Made by a program: the position numbers and the translations under genes. The notes below the pieces were generated by a model. That model saw only the letters and a list, made by a program, of their open reading frames with translations. It made no database searches and was not told the DNA's origin. A stretch of 64,000 nucleotides of DNA from Alkalilimnicola sp. S0819. Lineage in GTDB: Bacteria; Pseudomonadota; Gammaproteobacteria; Nitrococcales; WHIW01. Location: the NCBI RefSeq assembly GCF_009295635.1, contig NZ_WHIW01000004.1, positions 62,001 through 126,000 of the forward strand, written 5' to 3'. Below, in pieces: positions 1-7,483 of the stretch; the first letter of the stretch is position 1; every line of letters starts with the position of its first letter.

Positions 1-1082
1 TTGGCCAGCGCCACCTGCCCCAGCACCTGGGACTGGCCGTTGGTGTAGCGGGCGAAGATGGTGCCGTCGCCTTCCACGCTGAGGCTGGAGAACTGCCCGG
101 CGGCATAGCCGTCCTGGTCGATGCGGGTCACCGCGAAGGGGGTGCCGAACTGGGTGAGGCTGGAGAAATCGATCTCGTAGCGCAATTCGTTGGCGCCGCC
201 CAGGGGGCCGCCGCTGAAGGCCACTTCGGCGCTGTTCGGCCCGGTGGCGCTGACGTCGGCGACGATGGCCGGGTCCACGTCCGGCACGCCGGGCTGGGTG
301 TCGGGCAAAGTGGGGTCGTTATCCACCGCCACGCCGGAGAACACACCGTTCTGGTCGAAATTGAGCTGGATGGGGCCGCGCGCGCCGCTGCCGACACCTT
401 CCACTTCCGCATAGGCCGTCCAGGTGTTGTCGGCATCCTTGCGAAAATACAGGGTCTGCACATGCTCCCGGCCCAGGGAGTCGAACACGGTGGTGGAGGT
501 GGAGAAGTTGTACTGCTCCGGGCGCGGGTTTAGGCGGTCAAAGGCCAGCGTCGGATCCAGCGGGTCGATGGCGTTGTCCTGGGCGTCCAGGTTGGCGACG
601 ATGCTCATCGCGACGCCGGTGCCGCCGGTGGCCCGCGGGTTCACGTCCCCGGTCTGCACGCTCAGAGGCCCCAGCTGGCCGGTGACGTTGCCCTGGGCAT
701 CGGCCAGGAAGCCGGTCAGTTGCTGCCCCTGGGCGTTGCTCACGAAGCCATCCCGGTCCAGTTCGAAGGCGCCGGCACGGGTATAGGCGACGTTGCCGCC
801 GTCATTGACGCGGAAGAAGCCGGTGCCGTCGATGGCCAGGTCCAGCGCGTTGCCGGTGTAATCCCGGCCGCCCTGGGTGAACTGCTGGCGGATATCCGAC
901 AGGCGCACGCCCTGCCCCACGGCATTGCTCGCCGCGCCCAGGTTGCTGGAGGCGAAGATATCGGCGAACTCCGCCCGGCTCTGCTTGAAGCCGATGGTGG
1001 AACTGTTGGCAACGTTGTTGCCGGTGACGTCCAGATCGGTGCTGGCGGCCTTCAGGCCGGTCAGTGCGGTTTCAAAGCTCAT
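1..1082 (-). CDS. flgE: Flagellar hook protein FlgE (C-terminus cut by window edge)
   Basis: The reading frame is open from the start codon at 1082 to the left edge, giving about 360 residues without a stop, so the gene is partial. The N-terminus MSFETALTGLKAA followed by DVTGNNVANSSTIGFKQSRAEF is the rod/hook signature shared by FlgB/C/E/F/G. The middle has the hook-type stretch NFSTSTTVFDSLG and YFRKDADNTW. FlgE polymerises outside the cell as the flexible hook joining rod and filament. It is the fourth gene of flgB-flgC-flgD-flgE, 21 bp after the flgD stop, and should be read from the sigma54 promoter ahead of flgB. How much of the C-terminus lies outside the window cannot be told. Confidence 0.95.
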   Translation of the reverse strand, partial: MSFETALTGLKAASTDLDVTGNNVANSSTIGFKQSRAEFADIFASSNLGAASNAVGQGVRLSDIRQQFTQGGRDYTGNALDLAIDGTGFFRVNDGGNVAYTRAGAFELDRDGFVSNAQGQQLTGFLADAQGNVTGQLGPLSVQTGDVNPRATGGTGVAMSIVANLDAQDNAIDPLDPTLAFDRLNPRPEQYNFSTSTTVFDSLGREHVQTLYFRKDADNTWTAYAEVEGVGSGARGPIQLNFDQNGVFSGVAVDNDPTLPDTQPGVPDVDPAIVADVSATGPNSAEVAFSGGPLGGANELRYEIDFSSLTQFGTPFAVTRIDQDGYAAGQFSSLSVEGDGTIFARYTNGQSQVLGQVALA

Positions 1083-1103
1083 CTCACACCCCCTGCGGTG
1101 GTC

Positions 1104-1772
1104 TTATTGGATCTGCTGTACGGAATCGAGGGAGGTCTCGCCCAGGCCGGCGAGGGTCAGGGTCGGGCTCTGCCCGCCCTGTCCCAGCCGCACGCTCTGC
1201 ACCTGGGCGCTGCTCACGGTCTCCAGGGCATAGCTCTCGCCCTCGTAAACCGTGCTGGCGCTGATCTGGTAACGCCCCGGGGGCAGGCTGTTGCCCTCGG
1301 CGTCGGTACCGTCCCAGCTGAAGGCGGTCTGGCCCGCCGGCTGGCCGCCCAGGTTGCGCTCGTGGACGAGCTGCCCGGCGGCGTTGCGAATCTTCACCGT
1401 CAGATTATCGACACGGCTCGGCAGCTGGATGCCGGCGCGCAGCTCGCCGCCTTCGGCCAGATAACCTTCCGGCGAGCGGATGCTGACCTCGCGACCCACC
1501 AGGCTGGCGGCGCGCAGGGCCTGGTCGGATTTCATGTCGGCGGTGAATTCGGAGAAGGCCTTGCTCAGCTCGCCGATGCCGTTGGCGGAGGTGAACTGGG
1601 CGATCTGGGTCATGAATTCGCCGCTCTGCATGGGCTCCATGGGGTCCTGGTTGCGCAGCTGCGCGGTCATGAGCTTGAGGAAGTCCTCCTGGCCCATCTC
1701 GCTCTTGCCGCGGCCGGCGCCCTGGCTGCCGCCCACGCCGTTGCCGCCACTCAGTGCCGAAAAATCAATCAT
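1104..1772 (-). CDS. flgD: Flagellar hook-capping protein FlgD
   Basis: The protein has 222 residues, normal for FlgD. The N-terminal signature MGQEDFLKLMTAQLRNQDP then MEPMQSGEFMTQIAQF (about residues 26-65) is diagnostic of the hook assembly scaffold. The C-terminal half (about 90-210) has the FlgD Tudor/Ig-like layout with FSWDGTDAEGNSLPPGRY. FlgD caps the growing hook so that FlgE monomers can assemble, and is then discarded. It lies between flgC (11 bp upstream) and flgE, in the same operon. Confidence 0.96.
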   Translation of the reverse strand: MIDFSALSGGNGVGGSQGAGRGKSEMGQEDFLKLMTAQLRNQDPMEPMQSGEFMTQIAQFTSANGIGELSKAFSEFTADMKSDQALRAASLVGREVSIRSPEGYLAEGGELRAGIQLPSRVDNLTVKIRNAAGQLVHERNLGGQPAGQTAFSWDGTDAEGNSLPPGRYQISASTVYEGESYALETVSSAQVQSVRLGQGGQSPTLTLAGLGETSLDSVQQIQ

Positions 1773-1783
1773 GCTCTACCCCC

Positions 1784-2206
1784 TTATTGGCCCAGCCGCA
1801 GGGTCTGCAGCAGGAGTTCACGGGAGGTGTTCATGACCTCCACGTTGTTCTGGAAGCTGCGCGAGGCGGAGATCATATTGGTCATCTCCTCCACGGCGTT
1901 GACGTTGGAGCGGTATACATAGCCGTTGCCATCGGCCATGGGATGGTCCGGCTGGTACAGGGCCTGCACCGGCGCCTCGCTCTCGACGATGCCCTGCACC
2001 CGCACGCCCACGCCGGCGGCCTCGTTGGCGCCGGCCTGGCTGGCCTTGAGCGCGGCGGCGAACACCGGCTGGCGGGCGCGGTAGGCCTCGACCTCGCTGC
2101 CGGCGACGCTCTCGGCATTGGCCAGGTTGCTCGCCGTGGTGTTCAGCCGCAGGGACTGGGCGTTCATGGCGGAGCCGGCGATGTTGAACACATGCAACAG
2201 GGACAT
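1784..2206 (-). CDS. flgC: Flagellar basal-body rod protein FlgC
   Basis: This is a 140-residue proximal rod protein of normal length. The N-terminal rod motif SLLHVFNIAGSAMNAQSLRL followed by TTASNLANAES is plain. The C-terminal heptad segment with VNAVEEMTNMISASRSF and NVEVMNTSRELLLQTL forms the other half of the rod coiled coil. FlgC assembles in the periplasm between FlgB and FlgF. It starts five bases after the flgB stop and is co-transcribed with flgB, flgD and flgE. Confidence 0.97.
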   Translation of the reverse strand: MSLLHVFNIAGSAMNAQSLRLNTTASNLANAESVAGSEVEAYRARQPVFAAALKASQAGANEAAGVGVRVQGIVESEAPVQALYQPDHPMADGNGYVYRSNVNAVEEMTNMISASRSFQNNVEVMNTSRELLLQTLRLGQ

Positions 2207-2211
2207 GGTGA

Positions 2212-2607
2212 TTACTCCCCTCTGAGCGCGCCGAGCAGACCCTGGATCCGCCCGGTCAGGAAATTGAGCGACGCCTGGTAGTGCACGCTGTTCTCGGCGA
2301 ACTTGGCCTGCTCCACCTGGGTTTCCACGGTGTTGCCGTCCAGGCTCGGCTGCTGAGGCACGCGGTAGAGCGCACGGGGCTGGAAGGCGCCGCCGCCCTC
2401 GGGCTGGATATGCCGGGCGTGGGTGGCGCGCATCTCGCCCTGCCCGCCCTGGGCCTGACGCAGCGCCGCCTGGAAGTCCAGGTCGCGGGCCTTGTAGTTG
2501 GGCGTATCGGCGTTGGCCAGGTTCTCGGCCAGCAGTTTGGTGCGCTCGGCGCGCAACTTGAGTGCGGCCGCATGCACACCGAAGGTCTTGTCGAAAGAGA
2601 TGCTCAT
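2212..2607 (-). CDS. flgB: Flagellar basal-body rod protein FlgB
   Basis: The 131-residue rod protein starts MSISFDKTFGVHAAAL and carries the rod signature LLAENLANADTPNYKARDLDF. An in-frame ATG at 2658 would add 17 residues. That ATG falls inside the sigma54 promoter (2642-2657), so it cannot be translated from that promoter. The start at 2607 has a GCGAGGCG Shine-Dalgarno just upstream and gives the family's usual N-terminus. FlgB is the innermost rod subunit and the first gene of flgBCDE. Confidence 0.95.
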   Translation of the reverse strand: MSISFDKTFGVHAAALKLRAERTKLLAENLANADTPNYKARDLDFQAALRQAQGGQGEMRATHARHIQPEGGGAFQPRALYRVPQQPSLDGNTVETQVEQAKFAENSVHYQASLNFLTGRIQGLLGALRGE

Positions 2608-2641
2608 GGCTCGCCTCGCAATGAATCGTTGCCGAAGCATC

Positions 2642-2657
2642 TGCAAGGGGTGTGCCA
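2642..2657 (-). promoter_or_regulatory. Sigma54 (RpoN) promoter of flgBCDE
   Basis: On the minus strand this reads TGGCACACCCCTTGCA, an exact match to the -24/-12 consensus TGGCAC-N5-TTGCA. Transcription should begin about 12 bp further, near 2630, leaving a leader of roughly 23 nt before the flgB ATG at 2607. A FleQ/FlrA-type activator would be expected to drive it, as in Pseudomonas and Vibrio; no such activator gene is in the window. Confidence 0.88.
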
Positions 2658-2785
2658 AGTGGCCGCTAAACGAGGAGTACGCCGGGTTGGAGGCCGCCCG
2701 GGCAGGGATCAGGCCGGTGGCCCGGGGCGAGGGGCCGGGCGGGCGGCGTCGGTTTTCTGACGGCTCGCCGCGAGGAGCGCGCGGC

Positions 2786-3607
2786 TCAGGCTTTCAGGCG
2801 ATAGATGGAGCCGTTGGCTGTGCGGACCATCTCGAAGGCGTCGCTGTGCCGGGCCAGGGATTCGCTGGCCCCCAGCATCAGGTAGCCGCCCGGGTTCAGG
2901 ATGCGGCTCATGCGGGAGATGATGTCCTGGCGGGATTCGGCTGAAAAATAAATGAGCACATTGCGGCACATGATCAGATCGAAGCGCCCCAGCAGGCTGT
3001 AGCTCTCCAGCAGGTTGTGCAGCCGAAAGTGCGCGCGGCGACGGATCTCCGGCTTCACTTCCCAGTGCGCTTCATCCACCGGGGTGAAGAAGCGCTCCTG
3101 GCGCTCGCGGCTCAGGCCGCGGTTCATGGCGGCAGTGCCATAGCGGGCGGCGTTGGCGTGGCTGATCATGGCCGGGGCGATATCGGTGCCGATAATCTCG
3201 GTGTCCAAGGAATTGCCCTGGTCATTGAACTCCTGGTTGGTCATGGCCACGGAGTAGGCCTCCTGCCCGGAGGAACAGGCGGCCGACCAGATGCGGGTGC
3301 GCCAGCGTCGGGCCTGCAGCCACTCGGGGAACAGATAGTTCTGCAGGATCAGGAAGGGGTAGCCATCACGAAACCACTGGGTTTCGTTGGTGGTCATGGC
3401 CTCGATGACCTCGCCACGCAGGCTTTGGGCGCCTGCCCGATCCAGGGCCTCCACCAGCGCGCCCAGGTCCGTGAAACCGTGGCGGCTCATGGTGTGGCCG
3501 AGTCGGCTGCTTACCAGATACTGCTTGTGCTCGCCCAGGACAATGCCGCTGGAGCGCTCCAGAAATCGGCAAAATCGTTCATAGTCTTCGGCCTTGATGG
3601 CGGTCAT
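2786..3607 (-). CDS. cheR: Chemotaxis protein methyltransferase CheR
   Basis: CheR methylates glutamates of chemoreceptors using S-adenosylmethionine. The 273 residues show an N-terminal helical domain (about 1-75, with YERFCRFLERSSGIVL) followed by the SAM-binding domain. The latter has WSAACSSGQEAYSVAM (SAM motif, about residue 108), IIGTDIAPAMISHA and FDLIMCRNVLIYFS, all CheR hallmarks. A TTG six bases upstream would add two residues; the ATG at 3607 is preferred. It follows cheV by 82 bp and is probably transcribed with it from the sigma28 promoter ahead of cheV. Confidence 0.96.
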   Translation of the reverse strand: MTAIKAEDYERFCRFLERSSGIVLGEHKQYLVSSRLGHTMSRHGFTDLGALVEALDRAGAQSLRGEVIEAMTTNETQWFRDGYPFLILQNYLFPEWLQARRWRTRIWSAACSSGQEAYSVAMTNQEFNDQGNSLDTEIIGTDIAPAMISHANAARYGTAAMNRGLSRERQERFFTPVDEAHWEVKPEIRRRAHFRLHNLLESYSLLGRFDLIMCRNVLIYFSAESRQDIISRMSRILNPGGYLMLGASESLARHSDAFEMVRTANGSIYRLKA

Positions 3608-3689
3608 CGGCAAACCCGGTCGTTATACCCGCGGCGGCTGTTTGCCAAGTCCCTCGGCATGGTGGCCTCCTGCCGGCATGAGCGCAACA

Positions 3690-4619
3690 TTATACGGCTT
3701 GGCCCATCTGTTCCAGCCGCCCGTTCACCTTCTCGGCCAGCTCCTCGGGATGGAACTTGGCGAGAAAGTCATCGGCACCCACCCGCTGCACCATCTCCTT
3801 GTTGAACACGCCGCTCAGGGAGGTATGCAACAGCACATGCAGGCGCATTAGCTCATCGTCGTCACGGATTCGGCGGGTCAGGGTATAGCCGTCCATCCGG
3901 GGCATCTCGATGTCGGAAATCACCAGCAGCAGGCGCTTGAACGGAGACTCCGGATCCTGGCTCCACTCCTTGAGTGTCTTGAGGGCCTGTTCGCCGTCGT
4001 TGGCCAGGGTGACCTCCACGCCGATGCGCTCCAGGGTGCGCTTGATCTGGTTGCGCGCCACCACGGAGTCGTCGGCCACCAGCACATGCCAGGCACCGGC
4101 GTCTTCCCGGCTCTGCACCGCTTCCTCGTTGAAGTTCACGCCGCCGGCGGCGTTGATCTCGGCGAGCACCTTCTCCACATCGACGATCTGCACCAGCTCC
4201 TGCTCCACCTTCGCCACGGCGGTCATGTAACTGTTGGCGCCGCCGCTGGGCGGGGGCAGCACGTCCTGCCAGTTCATGTTGATGATCCGGTCGACGGCGG
4301 CCACCAGGAAGCCCTGCACCGTGCGGTTGTACTCGGTGATGATGATCGAACCCTTTTCCCCCTCGCGCAGGGGAATGCCCGAGGTGGCCATGTTCAGGTC
4401 TATCACCGAGACGGTCTTGCCACGGATGTGGGCAACGCCGCGCACCGCCGGATGAGCGTGGGGCAGGCGGTTCAGCCGCCCCACGGGGAGCACCTCGCGC
4501 ACCTTGAAAACGTTGATACCGAAGCGTTGCCGGCCGTTCATGCGAAACAGCAGCAGCTCCATCCGGTTGCGCCCGGCCAGCTGGGTACGCTGGTCCACAC
4601 TCGCCATAATGCCTGCCAT
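3690..4619 (-). CDS. cheV: Chemotaxis coupling protein CheV (CheW-receiver fusion)
   Basis: The 309 residues have two domains. An N-terminal CheW-like domain (about 18-160) shows FRMNGRQRFGINVFKVREVL, RGKTVSVIDLNMA and MTAVAKVEQELVQIVDVE. A C-terminal receiver domain (about 175-300) has VLVADDSVVARNQI with the acidic pair and LLLVISDIEMPRMDGYTLT with the phospho-acceptor Asp. CheV couples receptors to CheA and can buffer the signal by being phosphorylated. The start at 4619 has GAGGGGG at good spacing. It is divergent from flgA and led by a sigma28 promoter. Confidence 0.96.
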   Translation of the reverse strand: MAGIMASVDQRTQLAGRNRMELLLFRMNGRQRFGINVFKVREVLPVGRLNRLPHAHPAVRGVAHIRGKTVSVIDLNMATSGIPLREGEKGSIIITEYNRTVQGFLVAAVDRIINMNWQDVLPPPSGGANSYMTAVAKVEQELVQIVDVEKVLAEINAAGGVNFNEEAVQSREDAGAWHVLVADDSVVARNQIKRTLERIGVEVTLANDGEQALKTLKEWSQDPESPFKRLLLVISDIEMPRMDGYTLTRRIRDDDELMRLHVLLHTSLSGVFNKEMVQRVGADDFLAKFHPEELAEKVNGRLEQMGQAV

Positions 4620-4706
4620 CGATCCCCCTCAAGCCCGAGGCCCCGCCTCGCTGGCCGCTACAAGTGATTCGCCACCGCATCGGACCTTTGCCCGATTGCA
4701 CTGTAT

Positions 4707-4733
4707 ACATCGGTACGCCGCGCCAAAGCTTTA
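4707..4733 (-). promoter_or_regulatory. Sigma28 (FliA) promoter of cheV-cheR
   Basis: Minus strand: TAAAGCTT (4733-4726), an 11-base spacer, then ACCGATGT (4714-4707). The sigma28 consensus is TAAAGTTT-N11-GCCGATAA. The -35 matches at 7 of 8 positions, and the -10 keeps the CCGAT core with the exact spacer. It lies about 90 bp upstream of the cheV start. Confidence 0.75.
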
Positions 4734-4769
4734 GGGAGACTCGGATCGACCCCTTGGCCCCCGGGCGCC

Positions 4770-4785
4770 TGGCATGAAATCTGCA
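4770..4785 (+). promoter_or_regulatory. Sigma54 (RpoN) promoter of flgA
   Basis: TGGCATGAAATCTGCA keeps the invariant GG and GC dinucleotides at -24 and -12 with the correct 10-base gap; it deviates from TGGCAC-N5-TTGCA at two positions. Predicted transcription start is near 4797, 37 nt ahead of the flgA start at 4834. The ATG that would extend flgA lies inside the -24 element. Confidence 0.75.
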
Positions 4786-4833
4786 AGCAACCCGCCAAAC
4801 CGACAAGGGCCAGCCCGGCGGAGCGTTCATGAC

Positions 4834-5583
4834 ATGCAGCAGCAAGGTATTTCCAGGCTATTCGGCAAGCGCCGGCGACGCGACGTCGTCTTTTTGACAC
4901 GTGCCCTGCTCCTCGCCCTGTGTCTGATCCCCGGCGCCGCGCCGGCGGAGGCGCTGCAGTCGCTGGAGAGCATCCGGCAAAAGGTACAGGCATATCTGCA
5001 GGAAAACCATGCGGGGCTGGGGGAAAATACCCGGGTGGAGATTGGCCGCCTGGACCGGCGCCTGCGCCTGGCGGCCTGTGGCGAGCCGCTGGCGGTGTCC
5101 TCGCCCTACGGCAAGCCGCGCAGCGGCAGCGTGACCCTGGAGGTGAGCTGCGCCGGCCCCAAGGCCTGGCGCCTGTACGTGCCTGCCCGCATCGAGAGCT
5201 ACCTGCCGGTGCTGAGCCTGAGCCGGAACCTGCCCCGGGGCGCCATGCTAAAGGAATCCGATCTGCAGCCGCTAAGACAGAACATTGCTGCACTGCCGCA
5301 CGGCTATTTTACCGATGCCGCGGAGCTGGTGGGCATGGAACTGCGGCGCCCCTTGCGCGCCGGCGCGGTGGTCTCCCCCGGCGCGGTAAAGGCCCCGACC
5401 CTGGTGCGCCGGGGCCAGAACGTGAGGCTGGTGGTGGAGAGCGGCGGCGTGCGGATCAGCTCGCAGCTGGAGGCGCTGCAGGACGGGGCCGAGGGCGAGC
5501 TGATAAGGCTGAAAAATCCACGCTCGGGGCGTATTGTGCAGGGCAGGGTCAGCGGCCGGGACACGGTACGCATCAAACTGTAA
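4834..5583 (+). CDS. flgA: Flagellar P-ring assembly chaperone FlgA
   Basis: FlgA is a periplasmic protein needed to assemble the FlgI P ring around the rod. From the 4834 start it has 249 residues with a basic N-terminus (FGKRRRRD) and a hydrophobic signal segment ending GAAPAEA. The C-terminal SAF/chaperone part has LPRGAMLKESDLQPL, VGMELRRPLRAGAVV, VRRGQNVRLVVESGGVRISS and GRIVQGRVSG, the FlgA signature. An ATG at 4774 is in frame but lies inside the sigma54 promoter, so the later start is chosen. It is divergent from cheV and followed by flgM. Confidence 0.93.
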   Translation: MQQQGISRLFGKRRRRDVVFLTRALLLALCLIPGAAPAEALQSLESIRQKVQAYLQENHAGLGENTRVEIGRLDRRLRLAACGEPLAVSSPYGKPRSGSVTLEVSCAGPKAWRLYVPARIESYLPVLSLSRNLPRGAMLKESDLQPLRQNIAALPHGYFTDAAELVGMELRRPLRAGAVVSPGAVKAPTLVRRGQNVRLVVESGGVRISSQLEALQDGAEGELIRLKNPRSGRIVQGRVSGRDTVRIKL

Positions 5584-5591
5584 TTTTTTAT

Positions 5592-5618
5592 TAAAGCTTT
5601 GGGCCGAACGGCCGATAT
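5592..5618 (+). promoter_or_regulatory. Sigma28 (FliA) promoter of flgM-flgN-ycgR
   Basis: TAAAGCTT (5592-5599), 11 bases, then GCCGATAT (5611-5618). Seven of eight positions match in each box, with the exact consensus spacer. Transcription should start near 5625, 55 nt before flgM. This makes the anti-sigma28 gene a target of sigma28, the usual feedback loop. The -35 begins only nine bases after the flgA stop. Confidence 0.88.
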
Positions 5619-5679
5619 ATCTGACGAGTCAGAACGGCCGAGCCCCCGAAACGGGAGCGGGCTCCAAGGAGTAAGGCAG

Positions 5680-6003
5680 ATGAGCAACCCCATCGACAAC
5701 GGCTCGCGCATCAACGGCGGCGCGCCGCTAGGCGGCCTGCGCAAGGCCCATGCTGGCGCGGTGCAAGGCACCGACCTGGCCGCGGAGGCCGAGCGCAAGG
5801 ATGCCGGCAACGCCACCCAGACCAGCGGCAGCAACGCGTCCGAGCGGCTGCAGGCGGTGCGCGATCGCATCGATAACACCCCGGAAGTGGACATGGAGCG
5901 GGTGGAGGCCATCAAGCAGCAGATCGCCGACGGCGAATACCCGCTGAACCCGGAGCGCATCGCCGAGAAGTTCCTGGAACTGGAAGGCATGCTCAACGAC
6001 TGA
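5680..6003 (+). CDS. flgM: Anti-sigma28 factor FlgM
   Basis: The protein has 107 residues, the usual size. The N-terminus (SNPIDNGSRINGG) is the disordered, Gly/Ser-rich export region. The C-terminal sigma28-binding part has ASERLQAVRDRIDNTPEVD, VEAIKQQIADGEYPLNPERI and AEKFLELE, matching the conserved FlgM C-terminus. FlgM holds FliA inactive until the hook is complete and FlgM is secreted. An upstream TTG at 5599 is in frame but lies in the sigma28 promoter. The ATG at 5680 has AAGGAG at the right spacing. Confidence 0.95.
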   Translation: MSNPIDNGSRINGGAPLGGLRKAHAGAVQGTDLAAEAERKDAGNATQTSGSNASERLQAVRDRIDNTPEVDMERVEAIKQQIADGEYPLNPERIAEKFLELEGMLND

Positions 6004-6014
6004 GTGACAGCGTG

Positions 6015-6506
6015 ATGAGCGGACAGGCAGCAGTAAGTTCCGAATGCGAGGCACAGATGGCGGGGCTCCTGACGCAGACCCTGGCGGCCTGCGAAGAGCT
6101 GACCGTGGTGCTGGGCGATGAGCAACGCAGCATCGCCGACGCCGATGGCGACGCCCTGCCCGCGCTGATCCAGCGCAAGCTGGAGCTGCTGCAGCAGCTG
6201 GAGAGCCTGGAGCAGGATCGGCGCCGGCTGCTGGGCCACGAGGCCGCCGCGAATGAAGGGGCGATGCAGGCCTTCATCGCCGGCTGTGCCCGGGGCGATG
6301 CCCTGGAGGCGCAATGGCAGGCGCTGCTGGGGCAATTGCGCCAGCTGCAGGCGGTGAACGAGGCCAGCGGCGCACTGATCAACCGCGGCCTGCACCAGAC
6401 CGAAGCCTCCCTGAGCGTGCTCACCGGGCGCGATCGGCAGAACACCTACGAGTCCGGCGGCCAGCGCCCCGGCTACGGCCCGGGGCGCGAACTCAGCCGT
6501 GCCTGA
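6015..6506 (+). CDS. flgN: Flagellar export chaperone FlgN
   Basis: FlgN binds the hook-filament junction proteins FlgK and FlgL and delivers them to the export gate. The 163-residue protein is almost entirely helical (LTQTLAACEELTVVLGDEQR, ALIQRKLELLQQLESLEQDR) with the short C-terminal tail LTGRDRQNTYESGG common in this family. A GTG at 6012 immediately precedes the ATG chosen. It starts 11 bp after flgM in the flgM-flgN pair that is standard in gammaproteobacteria. Confidence 0.9.
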   Translation: MSGQAAVSSECEAQMAGLLTQTLAACEELTVVLGDEQRSIADADGDALPALIQRKLELLQQLESLEQDRRRLLGHEAAANEGAMQAFIAGCARGDALEAQWQALLGQLRQLQAVNEASGALINRGLHQTEASLSVLTGRDRQNTYESGGQRPGYGPGRELSRA

Positions 6507-6589
6507 GGGAGCCGGGGCACCGACACGGCTTCGGCACCACAACGCCCTCCCCCTCCCGCCAGCCCGCCCGGGCCGGTAGAATGCCGCGC

Positions 6590-7294
6590 ATGGCTGCCTA
6601 CCAAGATACCCCCGCGCAACAGATCCGCAACGCCGGCCAGCGCGCCGCCCTGCTCAAACGCCTGGTGAAGGACCGCGCCCTGCTGTCGGTGCGCCTCCCC
6701 GGACGAGAGGGCCGATACACCAGCGTGCTGCTCAGCGTGGACGCGAACAAAAACACCCTGCTGCTGGACGAGCTTACCCCGGAGGCGGGCCACCGGCTGA
6801 TGGAGGAAGGCGTGGAGGTCGCGGTGATCGGTCGCTGCCGGGGCGTGGAACTGCGCTTTCGCTGCACGGTCCAGCGCCTTGAGCGCGAGGGCGATGTCTA
6901 CGGTTATCGCTGCCCCCTGCCCACCAGCCTGGACTACTACCAGCGTCGGGAGAATCACCGGGTGCCGGTGCGACTGAGCTTTCAGCACGAGGTCTCCCTG
7001 GGCGGCACCGAGGAGCAGATCGGCGCCCGCCTGACGGATATTTCCACGGGCGGACTGGGGGGCGTGCTGGGCGATGTGACCGCCGGCCTGCAGCGCGGCG
7101 AGCGCTATACCTGCCGCATTCAACTCAGTGACCGCCCGCCCATCGACGTGCGGGTGGAGATCCGCTTTCTGGGGCGTGGGGGCGTCCAGAATCAGCGCTT
7201 CGGCGCCCAGTTCGTCGACCTGCGCCCCGGCCATGCCCGCCAGATAGAGCGCCTGGTCAGCGAACTGGAGCGCCAGGCTCTGCGGGGGGAATAA
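6590..7294 (+). CDS. ycgR: Flagellar brake protein YcgR (c-di-GMP-binding PilZ protein)
   Basis: YcgR binds cyclic di-GMP and slows the flagellar motor. The 234 residues have an N-terminal YcgR-type domain (about 15-110, with LLSVDANKNTLLLDELTPEAG) and a C-terminal PilZ domain. The PilZ domain shows both ligand motifs: RxxxR as RENHR (about residue 119) and DxSxxG as DISTGG (about 152). ATGs occur at 6581 and 6590. Neither has a clear Shine-Dalgarno, and TAGAATG spanning 6577-6583 looks like a -10 box, so a leaderless message starting at 6590 is possible. It lies 83 bp after flgN and ends before a strong terminator. Confidence 0.9.
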   Translation: MAAYQDTPAQQIRNAGQRAALLKRLVKDRALLSVRLPGREGRYTSVLLSVDANKNTLLLDELTPEAGHRLMEEGVEVAVIGRCRGVELRFRCTVQRLEREGDVYGYRCPLPTSLDYYQRRENHRVPVRLSFQHEVSLGGTEEQIGARLTDISTGGLGGVLGDVTAGLQRGERYTCRIQLSDRPPIDVRVEIRFLGRGGVQNQRFGAQFVDLRPGHARQIERLVSELERQALRGE

Positions 7295-7322
7295 TCCGCC
7301 CGCGGTTAAACAACCCAAACAC

Positions 7323-7351
7323 AAAAAAGCCGGCCTCTTGGCCGGCTTTTT
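7323..7351. terminator. Bidirectional rho-independent terminator
   Basis: AAAAAAGCCGGCC-TCTT-GGCCGGCTTTTT is a GC-rich perfect stem with an A tract on one side and a T tract on the other. It ends the flgM-flgN-ycgR transcript on the plus strand and tRNA-Ala on the minus strand. Confidence 0.9.
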
Positions 7352-7359
7352 CGCGGATT

Positions 7360-7435
7360 TGGTGGAGCTAGGCGGGATCGAACCGCCGACCTCCTGCATG
7401 CCATGCAGGCGCTCTCCCAGCTGAGCTATAGCCCC
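7360..7435 (-). tRNA. tRNA-Ala (anticodon GGC)
   Basis: The 76-nt minus-strand sequence begins GGGGCTATAGCTCAGCTGGG and ends in an encoded CCA. The acceptor stem GGGGCTA/TAGCTCC, D-arm AGCTCAGCTGGGAGAGC and T-arm GGTTCGATCCC are all present. The anticodon stem CCTGC/GCAGG closes the loop ATGGCAT, placing GGC at positions 34-36, so it reads GCC (Ala). It resembles the E. coli alaW/alaX type. Confidence 0.97.
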
Positions 7436-7455
7436 GTGTCCGTAACGAGATGCGC

Positions 7456-7483
7456 ATTATACAGCGCGGCTTTTCATCGTCAA
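7456..7483 (-). promoter_or_regulatory. Sigma70 promoter of tRNA-Ala
   Basis: Minus strand: TTGACG (7483-7478), a 16-base spacer and a perfect TATAAT (7461-7456), followed by a GCGC-type discriminator typical of stringently controlled RNA promoters. The -35 box overlaps the gltX stop codon (7480-7482). Confidence 0.85.

Noticed and set aside
720-1922. 400-codon plus-strand frame opposite flgE-flgD-flgC
   Set aside because: Antisense of three well-matched flagellar genes; low-complexity Ala/Gly/Leu composition.
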